NCBI GenBank assembly: GCA_022478985.1
Contig: JAKSZP010017381.1
Coordinates: 1 to 64,000, forward strand
From: Massospora cicadina
Lineage: Eukaryota; Entomophthoromycota; Entomophthoromycetes; Entomophthorales; Entomophthoraceae
Direction: 5' to 3'
Length of the DNA: 64,000 bases
The notes under the pieces were generated by a model, which saw only the letters and a program-made list of their open reading frames with translations, made no database searches and was not told the origin of the DNA. This document shows positions 12,483 to 24,036 of this stretch, piece by piece (within the stretch, counting starts at the first letter, position 1; every line of letters starts with the position of its first letter). A program made the position numbers and the translations under genes.

Positions 12483-12505
12483 TGGGATCATCTAGTACTA
12501 AAAAA
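12483..12505 (+). mobile_element. Micro-insertion of a non-LTR tail
   Basis: Insert TGGGATCATCTAGTACTAAAAAA lies between two copies of AGATTTGGTTGTTTT (12,468-12,482 and 12,506-12,520; the A-run makes the edge ambiguous by one base). Only the extreme 3' end of the source element was copied. Confidence 0.85.
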
Positions 12506-12890
12506 AGATTTGGTTGTTTTATAGCAAAAGATATATATGCACATGCAGCTATGAAATGATATTTAGTATAGTAAAGGTGAATATAATTTATTTTAAAATG
12601 CTTTTGAAGGTTTGAATAGTTTTATATAAATACTTATTGATGTACAAAACTTTTCTACTTGTGTGCAAGATACATTGAGTAATTAGTGCTAAAAGATAAT
12701 TTCAAGTTTTATCTTTTTGGTAAAAAATTAAGTGCATGATATATGCCTTATGACTGAAAGTTGTTAGAAACTTTCTTAAGATTTTATTTATTTACTTTTA
12801 TGATATAAAACTATTATTGTGTTTTGTCATTTAACTTTTAATAGAATAATAACCAACATGGTTAGATTACTTAAATAATGGTTAGATTAC

Positions 12891-12907
12891 ACCATCTAGT
12901 ACTAAAA
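12891..12907 (+). mobile_element. Micro-insertion of a non-LTR tail
   Basis: Insert ACCATCTAGTACTAAAA between AAATAATGGTTAGATTAC (12,873-12,890) and AAATAATGGTTAGATCAC (12,908-12,925), an 18-bp target duplication with one change. It is about 400 bp from the preceding micro-insertion and in the same orientation. Confidence 0.85.
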
Positions 12908-13259
12908 AAATAATGGTTAGATCACTATCTAAAAATGTGTATGACAGCAGGCAAATAGCTGGTAGATAGATCAAAATCTATTTTATTTATATTAAATAAG
13001 GAATTGTTTAATTGTGGTGGTTTAGAAAATCATCTTATAAAATAAAATCATTATATATTCATGTTAATTTCAACCTCTCTTCCTAAACTATTTACCAATC
13101 TCAATAAACTTGGTACAAATATTCTAAAGTAAATATATATTCAATTTATTTGATTAGTTTAATGTTTCAAGTATAAGTTTGATATTTTTAATATATTTAG
13201 CTTTAAATATATAGTTGAATTACTATTCAATTATATGATAAACTTTATATATATCTATC

Positions 13260-13835
13260 TATATTACTTAATTCTATCTACTTAGGTGATTTTATTGGTC
13301 AATGCATGCTAAATTTATTAATTGCCAACTAAAATAATTCTATTTTATTAAATCTAGCTTTTTATTGGCCAATTTGAGGTAAATTACTGATCACCATTAC
13401 AATAATTTATTTTACTAATTATTTGTTTGATTTTGTTAAAAATCTATGCTTAATCTACCAATTACCATCCACAATAATTTATTTTATTAATCTGGTTGAT
13501 TTTATTAGTCAAAACTGCGTGAAAAAATAGCTAATTTTCTGATTTAAGCACATTGTCTATGATCTCATTAGCTAGATTTTGAACATACTCCCCAGCCATA
13601 GGACATATCATGTCAATATATAATATCAATTGATTGATTTAAATAGTTGATCTATAGCAAACATACTGATCACTATCTAGAAATATATTTGTTTTAGTAA
13701 TCTGGTTGATTTTATTAGTCAGATATGCAAAAACAATAGCTATTTTTAATAATTTAAGCTCATCACACTATAAACTCATATTTGCCTAGATTAAGAACAT
13801 ACCCACCAGCCATAGGACATATATCATGTCAAAGC
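13260..13835. repeat. ~70-bp minisatellite and ~140-bp repeat pair
   Basis: From 13,285 to 13,515 a unit of about 68-71 bp recurs (TTTATTRGTCAA, then TGATCACCATCYACAATAAT, then TTTATTAAT). The same unit forms an array at 24,611-24,860. It is followed by two copies of a roughly 140-bp repeat ending in CCAGCCATAGGACATAT (about 13,475-13,605 and 13,700-13,835). A third copy is at 24,820-24,955. Order and content shared with 24.6-24.95 kb imply one mobile family, probably Helitron- or TIR-element-derived. Confidence 0.65.
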
Positions 13836-14632
13836 CCCTTCAAATTGGGACTGTAAAAAAATAAAACAACAAAACATACATACATATCAAATTGCTAACC
13901 TCCTCCTTTTTGAAGTCAGTTAAAAAGTAATTTTGATAAAGCAATATAAATCAATTTATAAGTCAGAATATTATGTTTTATTTTAGATAAGGAAAACCTG
14001 GAGCCAAACTAGAGTAAATAAAGTTTTAGGTTAATCTTATATGCATACTTGGTTTTATATTAGTGCTTGCATGTAGACTCAGCTTTACCCAAGTTTAATT
14101 CTACCTCTAGTTATATAGACAGAACTTCATGTGGAATATGACCTCACCAAATTTTATGAAGCTTGTTAGCCTAAATCTCTTATACCTTCTTTTCTGTATT
14201 CTACTACTTTCTACCCCACAGATACTCCTACACCCTTTCTTTCTGACTTGTGCTGTTAATTGAGCCAACAGTGCAATTGTTGTACATCCTAACCCCTTTC
14301 TCTTTCCATTATGGTGTTATAGCAGTTTCTGCTACCTTCCTGGTTGGTGCCCAATTTTGGTTATGTTTCATTCCATTTTGGCTATTTTTGTATTAATCAT
14401 TTTATTTTGATACTTTTTATTACCTTTTTTCTCTATGAGCATATTAGTATTGTCCATCTTCTGATCAGCATGCCTCAAATGAACTTATTATATAGACAGA
14501 ATATACCTAATTTACCCAGAGTTACACATATTAATATTTTTTGAATTCATTTTATATTTTAAATAGCATGAGTTTGAAGCCAAAAATAATTAGGCTATTT
14601 GAAAACCAAAAAAAATATTGATTACTAATATT
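13836..14632. other. AT-rich intergenic sequence with one TE-end motif
   Basis: At 13,872-13,925 a CATACATACATA run is followed by CTCCTCCTTTTTGAAGTCAG and TTAAAAA. The same pair of motifs occurs at 25,190-25,305. I associate this with ends of insect-type rolling-circle elements. The remainder to 14,632 shows nothing recognisable. Confidence 0.45.
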
Positions 14633-15114
14633 CATTACCCATGCTTTGCTATAGTGTCTATAAAATCTCAAATATTCAAATTTATTAATTTAAATTTCAT
14701 ATTATAGATAAACAATAACCACTCAGCCAAATTTAGTTGCTCATTAAAATCAAAAAACCACCAACAACTCAGCTAAACCTAACTCAACTTATCAAATCAA
14801 CTATTAACTAATCACCCCTCAAAGAAAACTATGTCTTTTGATCTGTACAAAAGCCATTGACCACTCAGTCAAACAAAATAAACCTACTGAATCAATCATA
14901 TAACACCAAACTGCTATCTGAAACATCTCATTATATTTAAAATCATTGTGTATATAACAAGTCTTCCAGAATATTAGATCAGCTTGTTACTTAACTTTCC
15001 AAAAGTATCTTATTAATTAGGGGAACCAAATTTAACAGGATTTTTTAAATTATATAAACCTAACATCCAGATACCTGTGCTTCTCTACAGTATTTAAAGT
15101 TTATCATATGACAA
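14633..15114 (-). mobile_element. Helitron-derived fragment, 3' end at left
   Basis: Minus-strand 3' end: the hairpin-like TAGCAAAGCATGGG, about 10 nt, then TTAG at 14,633. A second similar end (TACCTGTGCTTCTCTACAG) is at about 15,072. The body (14,690-15,060) carries the same CAACCAATAACTAATCACC-type degenerate repeats as 17,391-17,736 and 26,180-26,640. Its 14,930-15,030 part matches 17,690-17,736 continuing at 23,461-23,530. Non-coding; the 5' end was not identified. Confidence 0.55.
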
Positions 15115-15392
15115 GCTCACAATGCCATAGCCTATAGGCTGTGCCAGCACTACTCTTGAGCCACTTGGACTAACAGCTTCTCTGTTGCCCTTGTGAATGG
15201 TGAGCTAATTATCCTAACTACTTAATCTACTTAAACCTCTATTATTAATTTTTTTTAGTTTTGGATGAGCAATTTGGTTTATTTTTTGATAATATTCACC
15301 AATTCTCACCCATGCACCCAAATAGTTTAAACTTATCAGACTCAATTAGTTTCAGGTAAGCAATTTGGTGAATTAATAGGTAATATTTGCCA
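15115..15392 (+). repeat. W minisatellite units (~90 bp), uninterrupted part
   Basis: A unit reading ATGAGCAATTTGGTGAATTA, then GATAATATTYRCCAATTCTC, then a CCCAAATAGWTTRAACTTAT block recurs at 15,263-15,345, at 15,346 (split by the element at 15,393), from 17,350, at 26,053 (split at 26,081) and at 27,776. A 140-bp leader (15,115-15,255) matches 25,905-26,045. The 15,288-15,300 unit is the empty version of the Helitron target at 26,080/27,717. Confidence 0.7.
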
Positions 15393-15649
15393 TCTTTTTT
15401 TGCTTTAATACCCAAATCAAATCCAAATTCGGATTTTTTTTTAAAAAAATTACAAAAAACAACTGCTCAATAGAGCCAAAACTTACCAATGTCGATGCAA
15501 TCAACGCCTGCTGCTCTGGCTTGGGGTGGTGGTGCACTGCCATCTGGTGTCTTTCAGCCACCGCTGAAGTGCGCCTGGGCTGGCTCTGCTAGCCATCCCA
15601 TTGCTACTGGGCATTATGTCCCCCTCAAGACTTAGCCCACCACCTCGCC

Positions 15650-16262
15650 AGCTCTCAGGTTGTGCTCCCATGGAGCAAAAAGTGTTTCAGCCTCTGGGTC
15701 AAATATGGGAACCTTTTCCCATATGCAAGTGCGGCCATCATCAAGATGTTCACAGTGGTTTTCAAACCTTCTGGCTTTATTGACTTTCACCCCTTTAAGG
15801 GGTATTTTGACCTCAGCTTCCACTTGGAAGCCAATGCAGCAGCAGCAGCCAAGCTGCCACTAATCTTTAAAAATTTCTTTGCCCACTGTTCACACCCAGC
15901 TCCCAGATGAGGCCACTTTGGTGGTCCAGTTCACCAGGTTGCCCTCTTTCATTTCCCCCAAACGCCTCTGCCATGAGCTCATGGAGGGTTTGGCTATCTA
16001 TGGCGCAGACCCCATGTTGCATTTTGTGGTTCCCAATGGGGCGGATCAGTTGGCAGTGCCTCATGCCTTTGCAATGATCCACTCATTTCATTGTAACTCT
16101 CACCTTGCAATTCCCCCCGCACCATGATCAGATCTTCCCCTGATCACCCATTCTGGGCGCGCATCAAAAATGGCCGCGCCATTTGCCCCTTGTGCTTCAA
16201 GCTTGACCACTTTAAGTGCAAGTGCCCCACAGTTGCCACTTCTGCTGCACCCACCACTTAAG
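15650..16262 (+). pseudogene. LINE ORF1-like protein with CCHC zinc knuckle, frameshifted
   Basis: The first frame (from about 15,650) reads PWSKKCFSLW through AAIIKMFTVVFKPSGFIDF. A second frame (15,900-16,080) carries LPSFISPKRLCHELMEG, comparable in position to PPFVTREAIMSQLKG in the LINE ORF1 at 46.5 kb. The first frame then resumes with GRAICPLCFKLDHFKCKC, a perfect C-X2-C-X4-H-X4-C knuckle, and ends at a stop at 16,260. At least two frameshifts are required. ORF1 proteins of this class bind element RNA; this is a fold inference from layout. Confidence 0.6.
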
Positions 16263-16589
16263 GCTCAGGTGCTGCCCCAGCGGCTGCCTTGCCCCAATTT
16301 TTCAAATGGGGCTCAATCATCCCGCCCCCAACGTTGGGGAATTCTGGCACTGCTTTGAAAGCAGCAGCCAATCAAAATTTACAAAAATGTAAAAATTTTG
16401 AAAATTTGATCCAGATTATGGAATCCTGAGTTGATGGCTAAATCAGTTTCAGCTGAGCTGCCATGGTCAACAGCATGTGGCCAATCAGCTCCAGCCACAG
16501 CCCCAATTCCTGTGGCTGGCCCAGCGCTGGCTGAATCCAATCTATTCAAGGCTCTCAAATAGATTGAGGAGGATGGATGGCTGTGCCAC

Positions 16590-17165
16590 GTGAAGCCTGA
16601 TTTTACTTTGGAGAAGTTCTTTGTTGACCCTCCCAAATCGCGTTCCTGCCATTTTTGTCCAAAAATGGGTTTCCTGTTTATAAAAAATATTAACAATATG
16701 GCTGTTGCAGCTGCAGATGCCCTGGCCAACACCCTCCTCTGCCAGCAACTCTATGGGGCAATGGAGCCCCTTGTCAAGGGTATTCCTATCCCCAATTTTC
16801 CTCATGATTTTGAGGAAGATGCAAAGTATGAAATTTTGGAGCTTGCTTTTGGTGCAAGCTGTGCTTGCATCAATGCAGCAAAAACTTCTCTTTTTGACCC
16901 CAATTATTCCCAAAACCAATGGCGTATCAAGTCATTTACTTGTGTGCTGGCTCTCATCAATTTTGCTGAGCATCAACTTGCTCAATATGTTGAGGCGATG
17001 GACACCTCTGGCCTCATTAACAAAGAAAACCCCCAACAATATCTCCTTATGCCCCATGTTGCTGATGCTCCCACCCCAATGCTGTCCACCATGGTCCACC
17101 AGCTAAAGCGGGTGCCAGACAAAATTTTCCCCAAAGCCTCCTCGCCATCTGATATGGCTTTCTAG
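16590..17165 (+). CDS. Unrecognised 191-residue frame of the half-LINE element
   Basis: Open from about 16,560 to the stop at 17,163-17,165, in a frame different from the zinc knuckle. It contains a cysteine/histidine cluster SRSCHFCPKMGF near residue 18, then a largely helical, Ala-rich segment (AVAAADALANTLLCQQL), and ends near PKASSPSDMAF. I recognise no family. It occupies the place where endonuclease or RT would lie in a LINE and may be a second domain of ORF1. Comparatively long for this window, so possibly under past selection. No start codon is proven; M at 16,590 is the first in frame. Confidence 0.4.
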   Translation: MKPDFTLEKFFVDPPKSRSCHFCPKMGFLFIKNINNMAVAAADALANTLLCQQLYGAMEPLVKGIPIPNFPHDFEEDAKYEILELAFGASCACINAAKTSLFDPNYSQNQWRIKSFTCVLALINFAEHQLAQYVEAMDTSGLINKENPQQYLLMPHVADAPTPMLSTMVHQLKRVPDKIFPKASSPSDMAF

Positions 17166-17736
17166 GCTGATAAACATGGGGGCTATATTAGGAATTTTTT
17201 TTAATCTATGATAATCCCTTTGTTTACCATTTGCAAATAAAGATGTGTGGCAGCTCCCCCTTTTGGGTTGGGCACCACTAGTACTAAAAAATAGATAATA
17301 TATGCCAAGTCTCTCCATTCACCCAAATAGATTAAACTTATCAAACTTGATTAGTCTCAGATGAGCAAATTGGTGAATTATTAGATAATACTAGCATCCA
17401 TTACCCATGCTTTGCTATGACTTTATAAATTTTCATATAATTTATATTGCTTAATTTAGGCCTTTATTTAAGCAATAACCACTCTGCCAAATCTAACTTC
17501 TCAATCAAAGCAACCAAAGACCAGAAACCATTCATTCAAAAATAAATGAACTTACCAAATCAACCAATAACTAATCACTCCAAAACTAAACTTTGTCCTA
17601 TCAAATTGACCAAAATCCATTAACCACTCAGCTTAATGAAATATTCTTTTAAATTAATTAGATAACACTAAACTGCCATCTAAAATATCTCTTATATTTA
17701 AAATTATTGTGTACATGACATGTCTTCCAAACTACT

Positions 17737-19021
17737 TTTTAAATTCTGAGGATTGCTTGCTTGATAATTAAGACCCTGCATGATTAATTGGTCTAAAGTT
17801 TGGCCAAATGATCCTCAATTTTGCTTGTGGCTTAAGGTATTTAGACCATTCAGAAACCCACTTGGTATGTTCAAATAACCCTGACTCTTCTGGTCAATAT
17901 TAAGCTCAATTTCATCTTTGTAATAGGAAACTTAAACCAAGATAGATAAAGTTACAAGCTGTGGATTCCATGATTCCAGCTTGTTGATACTCTTTAAAAG
18001 AGATTTAGATAAAAACCAGAAAAGAGATGGAATACAATATACCTTTATTTTAAAAATATTATTTGATAACCATTTGTTAATCCAGGTGTAGGTATTTATA
18101 CCTCTAGGGAATCTCCTGGCCACATTTGAGCATGCAATTTTAACAGATTATTTTTCACCCTAGTTTGGCCCTTGGACTGATCTGACAATGACCTATTGCT
18201 AGGTTTATTTGTGGCAAAATACTCTCATATTTGGGAGAATTTCTTGGATGAGAATCACAACAATGAGCATGCAAAGTTATCTTAGAATCATCTTTATATG
18301 AGTTTTGTCATACTGCTAACAAAAATATGAATTCTGGAAAATTTTGGCATCTATTTAAATAATTAATGCACATTTAATTGGGATATCTGCAGGCCTCTCA
18401 ATAGCACTAGGTACTCCCATTTGGGCAGTCCATGTACAAGTGCTACCATGTCAGTTATGTGGATTAACATATAAAATTTGCCTTGGCAGAAAATTATTCT
18501 TAGGACCAGCTCAATTTGTGTTTTCATCATACAGCTGATGGAAATGCCCCCTAATAAGGATGTCAACTGGCCCTCTCAATAGCACTAGATACTTACATTT
18601 TGGCAGTTCATGTGCAAGTGCTATTGTGCTGATTATGAGGTTTGACATATATAATTTGTCTTAAAGCAGAAAAAAGATTATGTTTTTTCATTTATTTGTC
18701 CTTGGGATTTGTAGATGTTATCTTCAGGTTGATCCTAAATACTTTCTCATGCTGAATATTTGATCTTGGTCCCAATTAGTTGGGACTAATTGCTGAGTTT
18801 TGGTGCAGCAACAATTGTCCTAAATATGTGAGTGTAGTCAGCCTGAGCTGTTGATAGAATAATCAGATTGAATTGACTTTGAATTAATCAGCCCAAGCCA
18901 TGTAGTTGCAATAGGCTTTAAGTTAAGAATTAGGGTATTAGCTTGAGCATTGGGAGGATAAGCAGCCCAATCAGCTGGTTGTCAAAAAATTTATTTTTGG
19001 GTCAACTACCAGAATCTGACA
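17737..19021 (-). repeat. 3' LTR of the family Y element
   Basis: Begins (minus strand) TGTCAGATTCTGGTAG and aligns end to end with 22,187-23,460. It holds the promoter-like GGTATAAATACC (complement of about 18,091-18,102). A 34-bp tract recurs with AATAGCACTAGRTACT at 18,395-18,415 and 18,575-18,595, an internal duplication also seen in the partner LTR at 22,840 and 23,020. Confidence 0.8.
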
Positions 19022-19748
19022 TATCCCCCACATGACTCAAATATAATCCCCATGATTCCCAATTACCCCTCATTGATTGTCATTTGTTAATTTTTTTCTA
19101 AATTGCAAATAGAGTATTCCATGTGCATAGCCTTAACTTTGGCTTAATTAGCAGTAAATATGGAGTTGGATCCTCCCCATCCTCAAGTGCAAACTAAATT
19201 ATTAATTAGGTAATATATATATATATATATTTACTATTTTAGTTTATATACTTTTGACATGGAATTCATAAGAATGTAATGTCTTACCCGCATGTTTTCC
19301 AAAAATCAACCAATTATGTTTTAATGTACTTTTAGCATACCACTATCTCACAAACTGCTCAACCAATCCTAGCAAACCAGGTATCAGATGATCTAGTCAC
19401 TCACCCTCCTTCCACCAACAGTACTGAGAATTTTGACAACTGACTTCAGATGCCTCTAGGCTTTGTCTGCATGAGGGTGTTTTTGCACCAAAAATTTCTA
19501 ACATGCTCCTCTAAAACTTAAATATCTTGGGAACTACAAGTCCAATTGTGAAAACACAAAGTGCATTGTGATCCTCAGAACTAAATTTCTCCAAGGACAC
19601 TAATTCTGAGTACCAGAAGCACTCACAGAAAAAAATAACATCATTTGAAATCAAAAATTTGAAATGCCTTGACCTAAAAATTGTGATAAAAGTTAAACCA
19701 ATAATTTAAACCAAAAACTGGCAAATCCTATGCAGAGTGTCAACAGAC
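19022..19748. other. Element interior without recognisable coding
   Basis: Lies between the 3' LTR and the integrase-like scrap of the family Y element. It contains a TA dinucleotide run (about 19,213-19,231). No open frame with a recognisable motif was found. Confidence 0.4.
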
Positions 19749-19961
19749 CTATTGTTTGAGACTAAAATCAAAGAAATTGGCTGAGAACTTAGACAATGAA
19801 AACCATTTAAGGATTGACAAAACCCTTTCAGCGCCCAAGTGGCCCACGTTTCTGATACCTGGGTCATCTGGCGTTCCCCAAGAGTGACTCAGATCAAGCG
19901 TATGGCTAGCTAGCAAGAAAACAGATAATGAGAACATTAATAACTTATGCTTTGACAACAC
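19749..19961 (-). pseudogene. Integrase zinc-finger remnant (family Y)
   Basis: The minus-strand frame contains GHLGAERVLSILKWF, matching the GH.G...T...I...F pattern of the HHCC domain that opens Ty3/gypsy integrases. No CxxC half and no DDE core follow. It is the only pol remnant between the LTRs and shows that the element once carried integrase. Confidence 0.5.
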
Positions 19962-20167
19962 CTTTAACTAACCCCTCATTCTTTCCCAAAGCACAAGTCT
20001 GCTTATGATTTTATGTCTACTGGTAGTCCCACAACTACCAGGTTTAATTTTTTATTTTATTTATTATATTTTTCTTTTCTTATTTTATTTACTATATTTT
20101 ATTTTATTTTATTTTTTAATGGTATATATGCTATAAGTTTTTATATCAGCCATCTTATTGAACCTTT

Positions 20168-20716
20168 TTAGGAGTTTTGCATGAACTTGAGCTGATTAGG
20201 GTTGTCAAAACTTCCAGAACAGCTTCTTAAATAATTAGTAAACTCTTGGGTTTCCATTTCTCCATTGAATGCAGATTTTATAACATGGTGCAATTCACAG
20301 TATGGCATGACTTCATATTCTATTGTAATCTTTGTATCAAGTTTATCTATTAAGGTGAACCTAAGCAAGACTTTTACTTTATGAAAAAATCTGTTTGAAA
20401 AGTCCTTAGTAGTCTCATTCTGCTTGAATTCAATATTATGAAGTTCTCTTTTTTGGGCTTCTAACTTCCCAGGCTCTCCAAACTGTTTTTTCAATGAAAT
20501 TTTGGCATCTTTATATGACCAATCATCACCCAAATAGGGTATAAAGAGATCATAGCTATGGACATTGAGTGAGTTTATCAGAGCTGATCCTTTTGCATGG
20601 TCTGATGCTCCCCATATTGCCTTTTCAAAAAAATTGTGAAAAGAGTGAACATTTTCATCATTATCAAACTTTGGTAAGTTCAGCGGTTTAAAGTTATCTT
20701 GCCCTATTTTGGGCAT
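20168..20716 (-). pseudogene. Gag capsid region of the family Y element
   Basis: A 182-residue open frame. It carries LNLPKFDNDENVHSFHNFF near the start, then SYKDAKISLKKQFG and KRELHNIEFKQNETTKDFSNRF, which fit the retrotransposon Gag (capsid) pattern W/Y..AK..L...F followed by a helical E..DF..RF segment. No zinc knuckle follows before the stop at 20,168. A second open piece (21,820-21,422) upstream in element sense is probably the Gag amino-terminal part. Gag forms the virus-like particle in intact members. Confidence 0.65.
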
Positions 20717-21421
20717 AAGGGTTGTTCTTGAACATCTTGGTGTTTTATCATTCAGAATTAGCCCACTTTTTCATTGGAAGGTATATGGAGTCAGGATTGA
20801 TTCCAAAACCCTAGGCATAAGATGGATGTTCAAAATTATAGGTTTTTGCATAAGTTAATTTCTGATGATTCAATTTCATGATATTGCTTCAAACTACTGG
20901 CTTCTGATGCTTGAATTCAGCCCTTAGTTCTTTTTCCAAAATGTTTTTTGGCTAAATGAGTGGAGTTTTTTTCTATTTTTCTTTTGTTGAGGCTGGGTGA
21001 GCACTGGCAGCTTTTCTGTTTGATGGATATAAAACCTTTTTTAATTTTGTCATACTTCTCTTCAAATAAAGCTTAATTGGACATTATGCCTTTATTATAT
21101 TTGGCCATACTGTCTATTTAGGAATTTGCAGTTTATATCTGCTTTTTAAGTTCTCAACTCTCTTGAGTAATTTCAGTATTTCTAGTCTGCAACCTTGACA
21201 CAACAGTCCAAATCTCTGAAAATTTTTTTTGATCAAGACATCATCCTCATCCCTATTTGTAAAAACTAGTAATGCTGCAGGGTCTACAATGTTTTTGTTC
21301 ACAATATACAGCTTAGCCTAAACATAATTCTCCAAATCATTATGCTTTGAATTTAAGTTTAGGTGATTTTTTTAGCCTGAAGTGTCATGTATGTTAGTTG
21401 TTCCAATTGAGATAATAGAAA

Positions 21422-21820
21422 TTAAGAATGTGTTTTCAGTTTTTGACAGCGGGTATTCATGTTTTGTACCCATTTATGTGATAACCCATGGTAAGCAAGA
21501 ACTTTTGTGGCTATCTTTGGGACTCTGATATTTGATAACTCCTCAAGTGTGTTTAATCTCCCATGAGCTTCATTGGCAAGTCCCATATTATCCATGATTG
21601 CTTTTTGGACTTTGGTAAAACTGGAATTTTTTGTCCAGTGGAGCATTTTGGGAAGTTTGTTTGTCCCCTTGCACATGGTAGATTTCCATAAGTTCCATAT
21701 TTTATCTAGCAACGATTCTCTGGATATGCTTAATTGAGGGTTGAACAAAGTTAACCAGGAATTTATTAGTTGCTTGACTGTCTGTAAGACGTTTGGCAAG
21801 AGAAGCCATGGTTGCATCAT
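21422..21820 (-). pseudogene. Probable amino-terminal Gag segment (family Y)
   Basis: A 132-residue open stretch between the 5' LTR/primer-binding site and the capsid-like frame. It has helical composition and no recognisable motif. The alternative frame over the same DNA begins MATMAASLAKRLTDS near 21,810. Which frame was coding is unclear; assignment is by position only. Confidence 0.35.
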
Positions 21821-22186
21821 GGTACTTCATGTATATCTCCATCTTAAACACCTGATCCTTAAGGTAGTAGAACAGGTTGAAGGAGGGATTGATTTGTGAA
21901 GTACCAATCCTAAAACCCTGATATAGAGTTTACAGCATAGCTTTTACAATTGCAGATGTAATATCAATTGGGATTTTTGTAGCTTCATGAGCTCCCCCAT
22001 TGTGATAAGATCCATGGAGTAGGAAGTACTCACATCAGAGCCTTGGAAGCTGGTATTAAAGTAATCTGAAATTTCCTTATCACTAACTTCCATAAGATTG
22101 TCACTTTTTCATCTGGCCAAATCTGCCAGAAAATGGTGATTTGAATCCATTTTGTAAAGTGTCACCAATTTTTTGTAAGCACCAGT

Positions 22187-23460
22187 TGTTAAATCTGAGG
22201 ATCAAACACTTGATAATTAAGATCTTATACACTTAATCAGACTGAATTTTGGCCAAATGCTCCTCAATTTTGCCTGTGGCTCATGGTATTTATACCGTTC
22301 AGAAACTCACTTGGCATGTTTAAATAACCTCAACTCTTCTGGTCAATATTTAGCTTGATTTTCCTTTTTAATCAAAAACTTCAACTAGGTACAGTTACAA
22401 GCTTTGGATTCCATGATTTCAGCTTGTTGATACTCTTTAAAAGAGATCCAGATAAAAGCCAGAAAGGAGATATAATTAAATTTATTTTTAATTTTAAGAA
22501 TGTTATTTGAAAAAATGTATTATGCCAGGCGCCAGTATTTATACCTCTAGGGTATCTCTTGGCCACATTTGAGCATGCAATTCTAACAGATTATTTTTTA
22601 CCTCAGTTTGGCCCTTGAACTGATCTGACTATGACATATTGCTATGTTTATTGGTGTCAAAATACTCTCATGTTTTCAGAGAAAATCAGGGATGAGAATC
22701 ACAACAATGAGCATACAAAATATTTTAGAATTATCTTGATATAAGTTTTGTCATACTGCTGACAAAAATATGAATTCTGAAAATTTTTAAAATCTATTTA
22801 AATAAATAATGCACCTTTAATTGGGATATCTGCAGGCCTCTCAATAGCACTAGGTACTCCCCTTTGGGCAGTCCATGTGCAAGTGATTATGTCAGTTATC
22901 TGGATTGACATATAAAATTTGCCTTGGCAGAAAATTATTCTTAGGACCAGCTCAAATTGTATTTTTGTCATACAGCTTATAGATATAACTCCATAATCAG
23001 GATGTCAACTGGCCTTCTCAATATCACTAGATACTCCCATTTGGGCAGTCCATGTATAAGCTATCATGCTGATTATGAGGATTGACATATAAAATTTGCA
23101 TAAAGCAGGAAAAGGATTATGTTTTTTCATCTATTTGTCCATGGGATTTGTAGATGTTATCTTCAGGTTGATCCAGAATGATTTCTTATGCTGAATATTT
23201 TTATTTTGGTCCCAATTAGTTGGGACTAATTGTGAGTTTTGGTGCAGCAACAATTGGCCTGAATATGCAAGTGTAGTCAGGCTGAGCTGTCAACAGAATA
23301 ATCAGATTGAATTGACATTGAATTAATCAGTTGAAGCCATGTAGTTGCAATATAAGTTAAGTTAAGAATTAGAGTATTAGCTTGAGTATTGGGAGGATAA
23401 TCAGCTCAATCTGTTAGTTGTCAAAGTGTTTATTTTTGGGTCAACCACCAGAATCTAATA
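22187..23460 (-). repeat. 5' LTR of the family Y element
   Basis: Minus-strand ends TATTAGATTC (TG probably mutated to TA) and GATTTAACA, followed by ACTGGTGCTTAC. It includes the TATA-like GGTATAAATACTGG (complement near 22,534). It aligns throughout with 17,737-19,021 and with the solo copy at 9,391-11,184. Confidence 0.8.
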
Positions 23461-24036
23461 CCACTAATCAAATTCAAATTAACTTGCTAAAAGTATTTTA
23501 TTACTTAGGAAAACCAATTGGGCAGGTTTTTTAAAATTATATAAAACTAATATCAAGATACCCTTGCTTCACTATAGTGTTCAAAGTTTATCAGATGATC
23601 CATATTGATAAACCAATAAAGAACTCAGCTAAAACCATTAAACATGCCAAATCAACCAAACACCTTGTAAAACTAAACTTATTAAGATTGAAACAAACAA
23701 AACCACCAATCTTATAATAAAAATAAAACCATTGAATATACCAAATCAACCAATCACAACTGCTTTGTATCTGTAAAACAAACCTAAACTAATCAAAACA
23801 ACAAAAACCACCAACCACTTACCAAAACCAATCAATTTATTAAATCAACCAATAACTAACAGCTTACTTAGACTACTTAAGCTTATTAATCCTTTCAATG
23901 ATTTGCTGCATATATGCATCCAAAAAATGGAGGGGTATGTAAATCTAAAAATGCATATATGTGTCCAATTAATGATAAGGTGTATATAGATTTATTTAAA
24001 ATTTATCAAATATTTGTGTTGACAATGACTAAAATG

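Larger units (their letters stand above)
15393..17289 (+). mobile_element. ORF1-only non-LTR retroelement (half-LINE type)
   Basis: Target duplication AATAGGTAATATTTGCCA (15,375-15,392) and AATAGATAATATATGCCA (17,290-17,307) flanks a 1.9-kb insert. The insert ends TTGGGTTGGGCACCACTAGTACTAAAA, with the A-run merging into the repeat. It contains an ORF1-like reading region with a CCHC knuckle (16,184-16,226) and a separate 191-residue frame (16,590-17,165), but no reverse transcriptase or endonuclease. 5' truncation would remove ORF1 first, so keeping ORF1 without RT points to an internally deleted, trans-mobilised family analogous to HAL1 elements. It is richer in G+C than its surroundings. 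Confidence 0.75.
17737..23460 (-). mobile_element. LTR retrotransposon, family Y, pol mostly deleted
   Basis: Paired direct LTRs of about 1.28 kb (17,737-19,021 and 22,187-23,460) enclose a 3.2-kb interior. Flanks CTACT (17,732-17,736) and CCACT (23,461-23,465) are a 5-bp target duplication with one C/T change. Read on the minus strand the LTR ends TTTAACA and is followed by primer-binding-like ACTGGTGCTTAC. Gag is next, and only an integrase zinc-finger-like scrap remains of pol. RT, RNase H and the integrase core were not found, so the copy is a deletion derivative unable to move alone. Confidence 0.8.

Noticed and set aside
15601..15823. Minus-strand and alternative-frame open stretches around 15.6-15.9 kb
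   Set aside because: Shadows of the ORF1-like frame in a GC-richer element; the frame with the zinc knuckle is the credible one.
17277..17307. The left and right W-repeat similarity as a simple tandem duplication
   Set aside because: The 18-bp match coincides exactly with the end of a poly-A-tailed insert, so it is better explained as a target duplication within a repeat unit.
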